Source: Verrucomicrobiota bacterium (GTDB taxonomy: Bacteria > Verrucomicrobiota > Verrucomicrobiia > Chthoniobacterales > Terrimicrobiaceae). From it: DNA of 64,000 nucleotides. The DNA is taken from positions 62,001 to 126,000 of the forward strand of contig JAPLTG010000033.1 of assembly GCA_026398255.1 (NCBI GenBank). Direction: 5' to 3'. The position numbers and the translations under genes are program-made. Shown here in pieces: positions 40,898 through 50,800 of this stretch. A model generated the notes under the pieces. That model saw nothing but the letters and a program-made list of their open reading frames with translations, made no database searches and was not told the DNA's origin. Numbering within the stretch: position 1 is the stretch's first letter; each line of letters opens with the position of its first letter.

Positions 40898-41896
40898 TCA
40901 GTTGGCTGTGGGGTTGGGTTCGGAGGAACCGGGAGCGAGGCCGAGGGCCCAGCGGATGCCCCCGAGGAGGTGGCTGCGGAATTGGGAGGCGATTTCAATC
41001 GAGTTGATGCGCTTCGGAAGTGCGGGGTCGATGCTCCAAATATCCTCGCGGTGGCCAAGGGTGGTGTAGAAGACGCGTCCCTCGCCGAGGCCGCGCACCC
41101 AGGCGACCGGGAAGAAGCCTTTTTCCTCGGGCTTGTTCGGGTGGTGACGCATGAACCAGATCGAGCGCACCTTGTCGCGGTCGTGGTTTTTGATGAGATA
41201 CATTTCCTCTTGGGAGAGGGTCCAGATGTCGCCGATGTTACCGTTGGCTGGATGCCCTTTGTCCCCCGCGTGGAGGGTGGCGGGAACTTGGGGACCGTGT
41301 CCGTCGAAGGTGCCGCAGAGCATGTCGGTGAAGGGAAGCGAGTCTTTGAGGGTGTCGCTGCCCGCGTGCATGCCGATGAAGGCACCGCCCGATCGGATCC
41401 ATTCCACGAAGCCCTCGATGTCGGGAAGCGGGAGTGCCCCCGAGGTGTTGCAGAAAATCACGGCATCGATCTTGTTTTCGCGGAGGGCCTGCGGTGAGAG
41501 CGCTTCGAGGGTTTTGGCCATCGCGGCATTGAACTCGGCGGCTTTTTTATCGGCCTCGGGCTTTATGTCTTTGTTCCATTGCTCCATGGCCTTTATGTGT
41601 TCAGCCAAGGCGGCGTTGTATTTATCAAGTTCCGGCTGCGAAGCGTTGTCTGCCGGCTTTCGGGGAGGTTTTGGCGCTTCAGGAACTTTGATCTCGGGTT
41701 GGCGGAGCCAGGTGACGATCTCGAAGTCCGGCGCGGAGGTGTCCAACGCCGCGAGGGCTTCTTCACCGTATGGAATCGAGGGGTGTCTGTAGCCCATCGT
41801 GGTGGTGCACACGAGGACGCGCTTGGGGGCGTCGGCGGCTTCGGCTACGATGGTTGAACCAATCATCATGGCGAGGGCGAGGTGTTTGATTTTCAT
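40898..41896 (-). CDS. ThuA-domain protein, exported
   Basis: A 332-residue glutamine-amidotransferase-like ThuA protein with an export signal (about 1-20, MMIGSTIVAEA). Core motifs are VLVCTTTMGYRHPSI, GGAFIGMHAGSDTLKDSLPF and GRVFYTTLGHREDIW. An inserted, charged helical segment (about 65-135) is unusual. ThuA proteins were named from trehalose utilisation and are common in keto-sugar gene clusters, but the catalytic activity is unproven. The start overlaps the stop of the next gene by four bases. Confidence 0.88.
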   Translation of the reverse strand: MKIKHLALAMMIGSTIVAEAADAPKRVLVCTTTMGYRHPSIPYGEEALAALDTSAPDFEIVTWLRQPEIKVPEAPKPPRKPADNASQPELDKYNAALAEHIKAMEQWNKDIKPEADKKAAEFNAAMAKTLEALSPQALRENKIDAVIFCNTSGALPLPDIEGFVEWIRSGGAFIGMHAGSDTLKDSLPFTDMLCGTFDGHGPQVPATLHAGDKGHPANGNIGDIWTLSQEEMYLIKNHDRDKVRSIWFMRHHPNKPEEKGFFPVAWVRGLGEGRVFYTTLGHREDIWSIDPALPKRINSIEIASQFRSHLLGGIRWALGLAPGSSEPNPTAN

Positions 41897-43059
41897 ATGG
41901 AGAGCGAAGTCCAGCGGGCGTTGTGTTTCGAGCTGTCCACCGCCGCTTCGATGAAGGCCATGCCGCGGATGCCGTCCTCGATCTTCGGGTAGTCGAGCGC
42001 GATGGCGTCGGGCGAGGTGCCGTCGATGACGGCGCGGAGGTTATTGGCGAAATTGCGGTAGATGTTGGCAAAGGCTTCGAGGTAGCCCTCGGGGTGGCCC
42101 GCCGGGATGCGAGTGTGTGCGGCGGCGTTTGCGCCGAGGTAACCGAGGCCGGTGCGGCGGATTTCCGTCGGGCGGTCGTTCCATTTCACAAGAAGAGTAT
42201 TCGGCTCCTGTTGGTGCCACTCGAGGCCGCCGAGTTCGCCATAGACGCGGATATTGAGGTTGTTCTCCTCGCCCACGGAAATCTGTGACGAATGGAGGAT
42301 GCCCTTGGCGCCATTGTCGAAGCGGAGGAGGACATTGCCGTCGTCATCCAGCGCGCGGCCTTCGACGAAGGTCGTGAGGTCGGCGGCGAGTTCCTTGATG
42401 TGGAGGCCGGTGATGAACTCCGCGAGGTTTTCAGCGTGGGTGCCAATGTCGCCGAGGCAACCGGCTGCGCCAGATTTGGTCGGATCGGTGCGCCAGGCGG
42501 CTTGCTTCTGCCCCGATTCTTCGAGGCGAGTGGAGAGCCATCCTTGCGGGTATTCCACGACGACCTTGCGGATTTTTCCGAGTTGGCCGGCGTGCACCAT
42601 GTCACGGGCTTCTTTAACGAGTGGGTAGCCGGTGTAGTTGTGAGTGAGACCGTAGAGGAGACCTGTTTTGGCAACGAGGGCACCGAGTTCTTTCGCCTCC
42701 GCGAGATTAAAGGTCGCGGGCTTGTCGGACAGGACCGGGAAGCCGTGTTCCATCGCGGCCTTGGCGGCGGGGAAGTGGACATGGTTCGGGGTGACGATGG
42801 CGACGAAATCCATGCGCTCGCCGAGCGGCAGAGCAGCCTCGGACTTCATCATTTCCTCGAAGGTTCCGTAGCACCTCTCTGCTGGAAGGAAGAAGTCGGC
42901 TCCCGAGTCGCGTGAGCGTTGCGGGTCGCTGCTGAACGCGCCGCAGACGAGTTCGATCTGGCCGTCGAGGGCTGCTGCCATGCGGTGGACGCCTCCAATG
43001 AAGGCTCCACGGCCGCCGCCGACCATGCCCATGCGGATTTTGCGTTTGGCTGCGCTCAT
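41893..43059 (-). CDS. Gfo/Idh/MocA oxidoreductase, cytosolic
   Basis: A 388-residue NAD(P)-dependent sugar oxidoreductase. The Rossmann loop is [18 protein letters not shown], followed by [20 protein letters not shown] and [14 protein letters not shown], where the usual EKP is [22 protein letters not shown] region and the C-terminal barrel with [13 protein letters not shown] carry substrate residues. No Tat or Sec signal is present, unlike the other three Gfo/Idh proteins of this operon, so it would act on an imported intermediate. Confidence 0.9.
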   Translation of the reverse strand: MSAAKRKIRMGMVGGGRGAFIGGVHRMAAALDGQIELVCGAFSSDPQRSRDSGADFFLPAERCYGTFEEMMKSEAALPLGERMDFVAIVTPNHVHFPAAKAAMEHGFPVLSDKPATFNLAEAKELGALVAKTGLLYGLTHNYTGYPLVKEARDMVHAGQLGKIRKVVVEYPQGWLSTRLEESGQKQAAWRTDPTKSGAAGCLGDIGTHAENLAEFITGLHIKELAADLTTFVEGRALDDDGNVLLRFDNGAKGILHSSQISVGEENNLNIRVYGELGGLEWHQQEPNTLLVKWNDRPTEIRRTGLGYLGANAAAHTRIPAGHPEGYLEAFANIYRNFANNLRAVIDGTSPDAIALDYPKIEDGIRGMAFIEAAVDSSKHNARWTSLSI

Positions 43060-44105
43060 TGGGATTTGCCCTTCTTTTTGTCGAAGGCGGCATCGAACGC
43101 CACGGCGCTTGAAGAGAAGTCGAGTTGACGCACGAAGGCGGCCGACTCAGTGGCGCCGTGGATGCGATCCATGCGAACGTCCTCCCACTCGACCGAGAGC
43201 GGGCCATGATAGCCAACCTCGTTGAGGGCCACTATGACCTCCTCGAAATTGATGTCGCCGCGACCCACCGAACGGAAGTCCCACTGGCGGCGGGCGTCGC
43301 CAAAGGTCGTGTGACCGCCGAAGACGCCGACCGAGCCGTCGCCGTGACCCCACCAGGCATCTTTGATGTGAGCATGAAAAATACGCGGACCGAATTTCCG
43401 GATGAACGCGACATAGTCCACCCCTTGGTAGCCGAGGTGCGATGGATCGTAGTTGAAGCCGAAGCGGCGGTGGTTTTTCACGGCGGCAAGGGCGCGCTCG
43501 GCGGTGGCGATATCAAACGCGATCTCGGTGGGATGCACCTCGAGGGCGAAATCGACATCCGATTTATCGAACGCATCGAGGATCGGGGTCCAGCGTTTCG
43601 CGAAGTCGGCGAAACCAGCGTCCCAGTATTCCTGCGAGGTTGGCGGAAACGCGTAGATCGAATGCCAGATCGAGGAACCGGTGAATCCGTTGACGGCAAC
43701 GCGGTGCGGGGCTTTCGAGAAGCCCGGCTTGGCGTTGAAAAATGCGCGGGCGGCCTTCGCGGTGAGCGCCATCTTTTTAGCGGCGCGGCGGCGGACGCCT
43801 TCCGGATCGCCATCGCCCCAGACATCCGGCGGGAGGATGGATTTGTGGCGGGCATCGATCGGGTCACAGACGGCCTGACCAACGAGGTGGCTCGAGATCG
43901 AGAAGCAGGTGAGGCCGTGGTCGGCGAGGAGTTCCCATTTTTCGCGGATGTAGGATTTCGACGAGGCGGCCTGGTCGACATCGAGGTGGTCGCCCCAGCA
44001 GGCGAGTTCGACACCGTCGTAACCCATTTTTTTCACAAGCGGAGCGAGGTCGGCGAGCGGCAGGTCGGCCCATTGGCCGGTGAACAGAGTGAGAGGTCTA
44101 GGCAT
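43056..44105 (-). CDS. Sugar phosphate isomerase/epimerase (AP-endonuclease-2 TIM barrel)
   Basis: A 349-residue TIM-barrel protein of the xylose-isomerase-like group. Metal and substrate motifs visible are [57 protein letters not shown] and PLSVEWED. These supply the Glu, Asp, His and Glu ligands of a divalent metal site. No signal peptide, so cytosolic. Partners like this isomerise or epimerise 3-keto or free sugars in similar clusters; the exact reaction is not known. It overlaps its upstream neighbour by four bases. Confidence 0.87.
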   Translation of the reverse strand: MPRPLTLFTGQWADLPLADLAPLVKKMGYDGVELACWGDHLDVDQAASSKSYIREKWELLADHGLTCFSISSHLVGQAVCDPIDARHKSILPPDVWGDGDPEGVRRRAAKKMALTAKAARAFFNAKPGFSKAPHRVAVNGFTGSSIWHSIYAFPPTSQEYWDAGFADFAKRWTPILDAFDKSDVDFALEVHPTEIAFDIATAERALAAVKNHRRFGFNYDPSHLGYQGVDYVAFIRKFGPRIFHAHIKDAWWGHGDGSVGVFGGHTTFGDARRQWDFRSVGRGDINFEEVIVALNEVGYHGPLSVEWEDVRMDRIHGATESAAFVRQLDFSSSAVAFDAAFDKKKGKSQ

Positions 44106-44127
44106 GGTGAGCTGTTTTAAAAAGGAT

Positions 44128-46023
44128 TTACTTCGGAATATTGGCGTCGGTCATAGACTGGGCGATGGAGTCGCGAATTGGGCCCTCCGGAGCGGCGGCG
44201 AGAACCCTTTTGGCGTAGGCCGCCTTGAGATACGGTGGAGCGTTGAAACTCGGAGAAAAAAGCTTGGTGGCGGCTTGGAAAAATTTCTCGCGTTCGGCGG
44301 CGTCCAGGTTGGGGAGCACGGCGGCGTCAAGAAGTGCGTTCCCGGCATCGAAGCTCGACCAACCCAGTAGTTGGTCGATGCCGTCCTGTCGCATGGCGCT
44401 GTCGCTGCGAATCCATTCAACAAGCGTGGCTCCGGATTCCGGGCAACGCAGACCTGGGATGGTCTGGAGGAGTGCGGTGCGGTTTTCCATCGTGGCGGAC
44501 TCAAACGCCGGCAGAAAAGTGGACTTCCAGAGCACGGATTCCGCTTTCAATCGGGGCGCGAGTCTGCGGAAGGTTGCAACATAGGGCTTGGAGTCGGATC
44601 CTTCCGGGGCTTGTGCGATCCAGTTAATAAGTTGAACACCGGTATCGTATCCGCCAACGGTTTCCAAACTGGAGAGCACTATTTTGTTCAGGTCGGCCGG
44701 GGAATCCGGTGCGGCGAGCTTCAAAAACAGGGCTTCGGTTCCCTCGGGATTGCGCATCGAAAGGAGCATAATGGTTTTCTCATCCGGCTTGCTCTTCGCT
44801 TGTTCGATGAGTCGCTGGTCGAGTCCAGCGATCTTCAGGCGGTTCAGCGCAAGGGAGGCGGAGGGCAGGGTCTGCGGGGATTTTTTACCAACCTCTGCAA
44901 CGAGGAACTCCAAACTTTTTTCTGTCCCGCAGGAGGCCAGCATCTCAATGGCACTTGCTCTTTTGCTTCCGTCCAGTGCAGCGGCAAGAGCGAGAAGGTC
45001 GTCTTCCCGCGAGGTGTCGGATTTTTCAGCCAAAGCGGCATGGACAGAGAGGCGCGCGTCTTCATTAAGGTTTGGCAAGGCGACGAGGACGGGATCCTTG
45101 AGAGAGGGGTTCCCGGAAAGAACGGCCATACGAAGGATTTCTCGGGTGCCCGGAGTGTCTTGTTTGGCGAGGAGATCACTCATGATTGGCGCAGCTTGGG
45201 AACCGTCGCCGATAGAGGCCAGGGCGTTGAAAATCTCGCATCGGACTGCGGCGTTGATGGCTTTTGGCCACAGGGCCGAGATGGATTCCGCAGGTGTTGG
45301 CATTCCAATAAATTTCTCGGCAGCGGCAACAAGCCGGCCCCAAAAACCCGTTGGGTCTTTTGTCAGGGGAAGGGCGCAGCGAACGAGCGCACTTTGAGCC
45401 ACAGGCAGGATGTTTGGCGGGCAGTTCGGCAGGAATTTGTTCAAGGCTTCGAAGGACTCATTGCCGCCGATCGATCCGAGGGATTGGGCGGCCAGCGAGG
45501 CGATGGCGGGATTTGGCGAGGTCAACCTCGAGGCGAATGCCGGAATAGCGGTGACATCGGCGCGTGTGGCGAGCGAGTCCATGAGACCGAGCGTCCACGC
45601 CGGTTGGTCCGCTTTTTCAAGGGCCTGCAGGAGGGGCACGGATGCGGCGGGGGCGGGATTGTTCTGCAAGGCGCAACGGGCGTTTTCACGAATGATCGGG
45701 GTCGGGTCCGCAAGCAATGCGGCGAGACCGGAAACGGACGAGGCTGAACCGCAGAACGGGAGCTGCTCCAGGGCGCTGAGGCGCGAAGCCTCGGGGGCTT
45801 TGGTGTCCGCGGCGAGAGAAAGGAGGTCTTTTTCCAAAGCAGCCGCTGTGGCCGGGTCCGCTCCGGGTTTTCCGGTCTCGAAGGCGAGTTGGCGGAGCTT
45901 GGTCTCGGCTTCGAAGCGTTTTGCCAAATCGGGTGAGGAAAGGTTTGTGAGGACATCCCCCGGTATGCCTGCTTGTGCGGCCAAGGCGGTGGTGAGGAAG
46001 AGAGTGGTAAAAAAGTGTTTCAT
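44128..46023 (-). CDS. Exported HEAT-repeat protein
   Basis: A 631-residue protein with signal peptide (about 1-19, [11 protein letters not shown]) and many alpha-helical HEAT repeats, for example AARCALQN-like pairs and [20 protein letters not shown]. No enzyme motif is seen. HEAT proteins of this size are frequent beside secreted Gfo/Idh and DUF1080 proteins in this phylum and may act as periplasmic scaffolds. The ATG at 46023 starts the signal peptide; the longer frame adds eight unlikely residues. Confidence 0.8.
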   Translation of the reverse strand: MKHFFTTLFLTTALAAQAGIPGDVLTNLSSPDLAKRFEAETKLRQLAFETGKPGADPATAAALEKDLLSLAADTKAPEASRLSALEQLPFCGSASSVSGLAALLADPTPIIRENARCALQNNPAPAASVPLLQALEKADQPAWTLGLMDSLATRADVTAIPAFASRLTSPNPAIASLAAQSLGSIGGNESFEALNKFLPNCPPNILPVAQSALVRCALPLTKDPTGFWGRLVAAAEKFIGMPTPAESISALWPKAINAAVRCEIFNALASIGDGSQAAPIMSDLLAKQDTPGTREILRMAVLSGNPSLKDPVLVALPNLNEDARLSVHAALAEKSDTSREDDLLALAAALDGSKRASAIEMLASCGTEKSLEFLVAEVGKKSPQTLPSASLALNRLKIAGLDQRLIEQAKSKPDEKTIMLLSMRNPEGTEALFLKLAAPDSPADLNKIVLSSLETVGGYDTGVQLINWIAQAPEGSDSKPYVATFRRLAPRLKAESVLWKSTFLPAFESATMENRTALLQTIPGLRCPESGATLVEWIRSDSAMRQDGIDQLLGWSSFDAGNALLDAAVLPNLDAAEREKFFQAATKLFSPSFNAPPYLKAAYAKRVLAAAPEGPIRDSIAQSMTDANIPK

Positions 46024-46043
46024 TGGTGTGGTTGATTGAAATT

Positions 46044-47330
46044 TCAAACGGGGAGCTGATATCCGGCGCGGCGGGTATAATCGGCAAAGCGGGTGGCCTC
46101 AGGGTCACCGGTGATTTCCCGTTTTTCGGGGTTCCAGTGGATTGGGCGATTGAGGCGCTCCGCGATTCCCGCCAGCGAACAGATATCGAAGGTGCTAGCG
46201 CCGACGGTGGCTGGACAAATTGGCGGTCGCCTCGTGATGATCGAGTCGAGCCAGTTTTGACGATGGTCATTCGAGCGGTAGGCGCGAAATTCGTTGGATG
46301 AAGGAATCTTTGAAGCCAGACCAGCGGGGGTTGTTTCGATCATTTCGCGCGATACCTTCACTTCGCCGTTTTTTCCGACAAACCGGATCATCGCTCCATT
46401 GGCAGGGCCGCCGCTTTTGGAAGCAGTGACTTTCAGGCCATTGGCATACTGGTGGTATTGATAGGGCTCCCCTTCGAATCCTTTCGGGACAAAGAGCACG
46501 GGGCCGTTGCCATCCATGTCGAGGGCCCATTGCACGATATCGAAGTGGTGCGCCCCCCAGTCGCCGTTTTTGCGCGAGCCGTAGTCCCAGAAAATGCGCC
46601 ATCCGCCGCCAAAATTACCAAGAACGCGGGTGCTATTATAGGGCCTCCAAGGAGCAGGGCCGAGCCAGCGGTCGTAGTCGATATCCGCGGGGATGGGCTC
46701 CTCGGGGAGCAGGCTGACGGGGGCGAATTCGCCTTTTAAATCAATATGAATCTCGGCGATCTCTCCAAGCCAGCCATTGCGAACGATGTCCACCGCTTGG
46801 CGGAATTCTGGGCTGGAGCGTTGCTGGCTTCCGACTTGGAGGATGCGTCCATAGCGTTTTTCCGCCGCCACCATGGCAGCGGCTTCATCCAGCGTGAGGG
46901 CCATGGGTTTTTCGACGTAGACATCTTTTCCGGCGCGCATGGCATCGATCGAGATCGCGGCGTGCCAGTGGTCGGGTGTCCCGATGATAACGGCGTCGAT
47001 ATCACTGCGGGTCATGATGTCGCCGTAATCGACATAGCCGACGGCGTCGGGGTTCTTTTGTTTGAGCCTGGCCAGAGCGGCATCGCGCTGGGATTTTTTC
47101 ACATCGCAGACAGCGACAAGGTCGATCATCGGGTGGGACTGCGCCCAACCGTGGTGAGCACCCATCATGAGGCCGCAACCGATGAGCGCCATGCGGACGC
47201 GGTTGTTCGCGCCGATGGGATTCGATCGAGCGATGTATGGGAAAAAGATGGTGCCGGCAGCGGTGGCAAGTCCGGCCTTGATGAAGGATCGGCGGGAGAG
47301 TGTCTCGATGGTGGATGGGTGGGTGCGCAT
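46044..47330 (-). CDS. Tat-exported Gfo/Idh/MocA oxidoreductase, tandem copy A
   Basis: A 428-residue oxidoreductase with a Tat signal (LSRRSFIKAGLATAAGTIFF). The Rossmann loop is MALIGCGLMMGAHHGW, and the catalytic motif VYVEKPMALTLDEA has the conserved Lys; NGDWGAHHFDIVQWALD carries substrate residues. Tat export with bound cofactor is known for Zymomonas glucose-fructose oxidoreductase, and a similar use is likely. It is almost identical to the next gene upstream, differing mainly in the loop after ALIGCG, a few surface positions, and one residue (TASKSGG against TASLKGGG). Confidence 0.92.
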   Translation of the reverse strand: MRTHPSTIETLSRRSFIKAGLATAAGTIFFPYIARSNPIGANNRVRMALIGCGLMMGAHHGWAQSHPMIDLVAVCDVKKSQRDAALARLKQKNPDAVGYVDYGDIMTRSDIDAVIIGTPDHWHAAISIDAMRAGKDVYVEKPMALTLDEAAAMVAAEKRYGRILQVGSQQRSSPEFRQAVDIVRNGWLGEIAEIHIDLKGEFAPVSLLPEEPIPADIDYDRWLGPAPWRPYNSTRVLGNFGGGWRIFWDYGSRKNGDWGAHHFDIVQWALDMDGNGPVLFVPKGFEGEPYQYHQYANGLKVTASKSGGPANGAMIRFVGKNGEVKVSREMIETTPAGLASKIPSSNEFRAYRSNDHRQNWLDSIITRRPPICPATVGASTFDICSLAGIAERLNRPIHWNPEKREITGDPEATRFADYTRRAGYQLPV

Positions 47331-47350
47331 AGGTGTTGGCGATAGAGTTT

Positions 47351-48640
47351 TCAAACAGGGAGTGGATATCCGGCGCGGCGGGTGTAGTCGGCGAAGCGGG
47401 AGGCTTCGGGATCTCCGATGATTTCCCGTTTTTCGGGGTTCCAGCGGATCGGGCGGTTGAGGCGCTCCGCGATCCCCGAGAGCCCGCAGACATCGAAGGT
47501 TCTTGCGCCGACGGTGGCCGGACAAATCGGGGGACGTCGCGAGATGATCGAGTCGAGCCAGTTTTGACGATGGTCGTTTGAGCGGTAGGCGCGAAATTCG
47601 CTGGACGAGGGAATCCGCGAAACCAGACTTGCGGGCGTGGTTTCGGTAGAATACCGCGATGACTTCACCTCGCCGTTTTTTCCGACAAAGCGGATCATGG
47701 CTCCGTTGGCAGGACCACCGCCCTTCAGCGAAGCGGTAACTTTAAGGCCGTTGGCATACTGGTGGTATTGATAGGGCTCCCCCTCGAATCCCTTCGGGAC
47801 GAAGAGCACGGGCCCGTTGCCATCCATGTCGAGGGCCCATTGCACGATGTCGAAATGGTGCGCCCCCCAGTCGCCATTTTTGCGCGATCCATAGTCCCAG
47901 AAGATGCGCCATCCCCCGGCCCACCACCCAAGAACACGCTCATTGTTGTAGGGCCTCCAAGGGGCCGGGCCGAGCCACCGATCGTAATCGATGTCGGCGG
48001 GAACGGGTTGCTCGGCGAGCAAGCTGACGGGGGCAAAATCGCCCATAAAATCGACATGAGTCTCGGTGATCTCGCCGATCCAGCCGTTACGAACGATCTC
48101 CACGGCCTTGCGGAATGCGGGGTCGGAGCGTTGCATGCTGCCGACTTGGAGGATGCGGCCGTAGCGTTTTTCTGCTGCCACCATGGCCGCTGCCTCGTCC
48201 AGCGTGAGGGCCATGGGTTTTTCGACAAAAACATCCTTCCCGGTCCGCATGGCATCGATCGAAATGGCCGCATGCCAGTGGTCAGGCGTGCCGATGATAA
48301 CGGCGTCGATATCGCTGCGGGCCATGATGTCGCCGTAATCGACATACCCGACGGCGTCGGGGTTCTTACTTTTAAGCTTGGCCAGAGCGGCTTCGCGTTT
48401 GGATGTTTTCACATCGCAGACAGCGACAAGCTCGATCATCGGGTGGGACTGCGCCCAACCATGGTGACCTTCCATAATGCCCCCGCAACCGATCAAGGCC
48501 ATGCGGACGCGGTTGTTTGCACCAATCGGATTGGATCGAGCGATGTAGGGGAAAAAAATCGTGCCGGCAGCGGTGGCAAGGCTGGCCTTCAAGAATGATC
48601 GGCGCGAGAGAGTAGATTGTGCGGTTGGCGCTGTTTTCAT
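47351..48640 (-). CDS. Tat-exported Gfo/Idh/MocA oxidoreductase, tandem copy B
   Basis: A 429-residue paralogue of the adjacent copy. Tat signal LSRRSFLKASLATAAGTIFF, Rossmann ALIGCGGIMEGHHGWAQSHP, catalytic VFVEKPMALTLDEA, and the same GAHHFDIVQW motif. Long stretches of DNA as well as protein are identical to copy A, which points to a recent tandem duplication. Its Rossmann loop keeps a GCGGIM form nearer the family consensus. Its start overlaps the ankyrin gene's stop by four bases. Confidence 0.92.
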   Translation of the reverse strand: MKTAPTAQSTLSRRSFLKASLATAAGTIFFPYIARSNPIGANNRVRMALIGCGGIMEGHHGWAQSHPMIELVAVCDVKTSKREAALAKLKSKNPDAVGYVDYGDIMARSDIDAVIIGTPDHWHAAISIDAMRTGKDVFVEKPMALTLDEAAAMVAAEKRYGRILQVGSMQRSDPAFRKAVEIVRNGWIGEITETHVDFMGDFAPVSLLAEQPVPADIDYDRWLGPAPWRPYNNERVLGWWAGGWRIFWDYGSRKNGDWGAHHFDIVQWALDMDGNGPVLFVPKGFEGEPYQYHQYANGLKVTASLKGGGPANGAMIRFVGKNGEVKSSRYSTETTPASLVSRIPSSSEFRAYRSNDHRQNWLDSIISRRPPICPATVGARTFDVCGLSGIAERLNRPIRWNPEKREIIGDPEASRFADYTRRAGYPLPV

Positions 48641-49284
48641 GGAGTGTTGAGGGATTTTTCGATGGAAGAAATGACGACGGCATCTCCTCGCTGGCGGGCG
48701 ATGGAGAGGGCGGTGTCTCCGGTTTGTGAAACAGTGGCGGGATCTACGCCGTGATTGAGGAGGAGGGCGATGATTTCGACGCTCCCGCTGGCGGCGGCCT
48801 CGTGGAGCGGGGTGCCCCCGCAGGCGCTGAGAACCTTGGTGTCCGAGCCGCCTTCGAGCAGGGCTCGCACAACGGCGGCGTCGTTTTTTGCGGCGGCGTG
48901 GTGGAGTGGGGTCCAGCCGATGCTGTCTCGGCGGGAGGGATCGGCTTTGCGGGCCAGGAGAAGACGGACGATCTCGGGATTACGGCGTTCCACGGCAAGA
49001 TGGAGCGGGGTTCTTCCCGAGGAATCGGGAGTGTTCACATCCGCCCCCGCATCGATAAGGACGGCCGCGATTTCCGCACGGTTGCGGAGGATGGCTTGTT
49101 GAAGAGGTGTCAGGCGCGGATTGGCTCCGGCCTTGGCGAGAGCGGGGTCGGCGACGAGAAAGCTTTGGACAGCCTCAATGTTTCCACGCGCGATCGCCTC
49201 GTCGATGGATTTGCAATCGACGGGATCCGCAGCGAACAGAGGGATCGAGGCCGACAGAACGGCGAGCACCAAGCGTGTTTTCAT
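48637..49284 (-). CDS. Exported ankyrin-repeat protein
   Basis: A 215-residue protein with a signal peptide (about 1-18, VLSASIPLFAAD) and about five ankyrin repeats, each with the TPLHxAAxxGxxEIVxLLLxxGAD pattern: RTPLHLAVERRNPEIVRLLL, WTPLHHAAAKNDAAVVRALL and TPLHEAAASGSVEIIALLL. Probably a periplasmic protein-binding module. It overlaps both neighbours by four bases, so it is a structural part of the operon and not a chance neighbour. Confidence 0.85.
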   Translation of the reverse strand: MKTRLVLAVLSASIPLFAADPVDCKSIDEAIARGNIEAVQSFLVADPALAKAGANPRLTPLQQAILRNRAEIAAVLIDAGADVNTPDSSGRTPLHLAVERRNPEIVRLLLARKADPSRRDSIGWTPLHHAAAKNDAAVVRALLEGGSDTKVLSACGGTPLHEAAASGSVEIIALLLNHGVDPATVSQTGDTALSIARQRGDAVVISSIEKSLNTP

Positions 49285-50132
49285 TTGTCGATGCCGACCG
49301 GGCCTGCTGGTGAGAGAACCTGGTCGTCGGGTAGCGACTGAATCCAGATGTTGCGAAACTCCACGACTTCGTTGTGGTTTTGGAATATGAGCGGTCGGGC
49401 ATCGGCGTGTTTCTGGTAGGGGGGGCGTTTTTTGTGCGACGAGGGGCCGTCGAACGGGACATTCTTCTGAACGATGACCCCGTTGACCATGACTGTCACG
49501 CAGGCGGGTGATGTCATTTTTCCCGAATCATCGAAGAGTGGGCGCTTGAACCAGATGTCGTAGCACTGCCACTCTCCGGTTGGGCGGAGCGCGTTGAAAT
49601 CAGGAGGTTTCACGCCGTAGAGGGCGGCGGCCATGCCATCGGGGTAGGTTTTGTTCTCGTAGGTGTCCAGGACTTGGATTTCGTAGGTGGACATCAGGAA
49701 TACGCCGCTGTTGCCTCTGTCCTGACCCGATTTTTTGGTGCTTTCCGGCGGAGTTCTCCACTCCAAGTGGAGGTGGCACGAGCCAAATGAGTCCTTGGAG
49801 CTCAGCGAGGTATTGACCGGGCGCACTTGGAGGACGCCTTGCTCGAGGATCCAAGGTTGGGGAACATTCCAGGCATCGAGATTTGTGCCGTCAAAGAGGA
49901 TTCGTGCGCCGGAGGGAGGCTTCGATCCCTGCTCGAGTTCCGCCCATGGCTTTGGCGTGGCCGAGGGTGGCCAAGGGCGGGACATGTCATGCACTTTCCA
50001 AGCTCCATCCGCTGTTAGTGTGGTATCTGGGTGCTGGTTGAAAACCGAGTAATCGGAGGCGAAGGCGCTTCCGGCGGCAGCAAGAACGATTATGGCAGTC
50101 CACGCGGTGGCGCGGAGGACAAGGATGTGCAT
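49281..50132 (-). CDS. DUF1080 (3-keto-disaccharide hydrolase-type) exported protein
   Basis: A 283-residue exported protein of the concanavalin-like DUF1080 family, signal about 1-24 (IIVLAAAGSAFAS). Family segments are ARILFDGTNLDAWNV, FGSCHLHLEWRTP, GNSGVFLMSTYEIQVLD, WQCYDIWFKRP and FQNHNEVVEFRNIWI. Characterised relatives cleave 3-keto-glycosides, which fits oxidation of the sugar by the Gfo/Idh proteins encoded in the same operon. That link is inference. Confidence 0.88.
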   Translation of the reverse strand: MHILVLRATAWTAIIVLAAAGSAFASDYSVFNQHPDTTLTADGAWKVHDMSRPWPPSATPKPWAELEQGSKPPSGARILFDGTNLDAWNVPQPWILEQGVLQVRPVNTSLSSKDSFGSCHLHLEWRTPPESTKKSGQDRGNSGVFLMSTYEIQVLDTYENKTYPDGMAAALYGVKPPDFNALRPTGEWQCYDIWFKRPLFDDSGKMTSPACVTVMVNGVIVQKNVPFDGPSSHKKRPPYQKHADARPLIFQNHNEVVEFRNIWIQSLPDDQVLSPAGPVGIDK

Positions 50133-50143
50133 GCGCTGGGGCG

Positions 50144-50800
50144 TTATTTCGCAGGCGATCCGAACACCTCGACCTCGATATAGTGGTTCATGTCGTTCGA
50201 GGTGTTTCCCTGGCTGTAAAGGCGGACATAGCGGCCCTTGACGCCCGCCACGGGGACCAGGAGGCCGTATTGGGTCTCGATGTAGGGGGCGTCGGTGCCG
50301 GTGCCGAGAGAGGCAGAGTTGTCGAAGTCGTTGTTGAAGACGGTGGTCACGCCGGTGGCGAATTCGGGATCATTCGAGATTTGAATGACGACATCGTGGT
50401 AGGCGCGGCGCTGGGAGTGGTAGTGCCACACCCAAACGGCCTGGATGGCGGCCTCTTGTTCTAGGTCGATCTGCACCCACTGGAGGCCGTTGGCGAGTTC
50501 GAGGAAATAGCCTTCACCAGCTTCTTTATCCCCGTCGGTGATGTAGGGCAGGTCGCCGATGATGGGAAAGTCGTCGCTGGCGGTGACTGGCTTGCCTTTC
50601 GAGAGAAGCGAGGTTCCTGCGGGAACTTGGATTTCAGGAGCCTTCGAGGCGGCGGGTTTGAGGTTCGGGACCTTCACCTCGATCGGGGTGCCCTCGATTT
50701 TCTCGGGGGGAATGGTGGTAGTGAGCGGGATGGTGTCTGCGGCTTGGACTGTTGGGAGAATCGCCGTGGCCAGCAAGGCGAGGAGTGTTGTTTTTTTCAT
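50144..50800 (-). CDS. Exported F5/8C (discoidin)-like carbohydrate-binding protein
   Basis: A 218-residue protein with a signal peptide (about 1-20, LATAILPTVQAAD), a Pro/Lys-rich linker, and a C-terminal galactose-binding-like domain: LLSKGKPVTASDD, LPYITDGDKEAGEG, LQWVQIDLEQEAAIQAVWVW, VVIQISNDPEF and GRYVRLYSQGNTSND. This is the pattern of F5/8 type C domains that bind sugars or other ligands. No catalytic part is present. The start overlaps the next gene's stop by four bases. Confidence 0.82.
   Translation of the reverse strand: MKKTTLLALLATAILPTVQAADTIPLTTTIPPEKIEGTPIEVKVPNLKPAASKAPEIQVPAGTSLLSKGKPVTASDDFPIIGDLPYITDGDKEAGEGYFLELANGLQWVQIDLEQEAAIQAVWVWHYHSQRRAYHDVVIQISNDPEFATGVTTVFNNDFDNSASLGTGTDAPYIETQYGLLVPVAGVKGRYVRLYSQGNTSNDMNHYIEVEVFGSPAK

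Noticed and set aside
44371-45747. Plus-strand frame of 458 residues opposite the HEAT-repeat gene
   Set aside because: No family features; the minus-strand frame has a signal peptide and regular helical repeats.
46044-48640. Insertion sequence as cause of the tandem duplication
   Set aside because: No transposase, terminal inverted repeats or target duplication was seen next to either copy.
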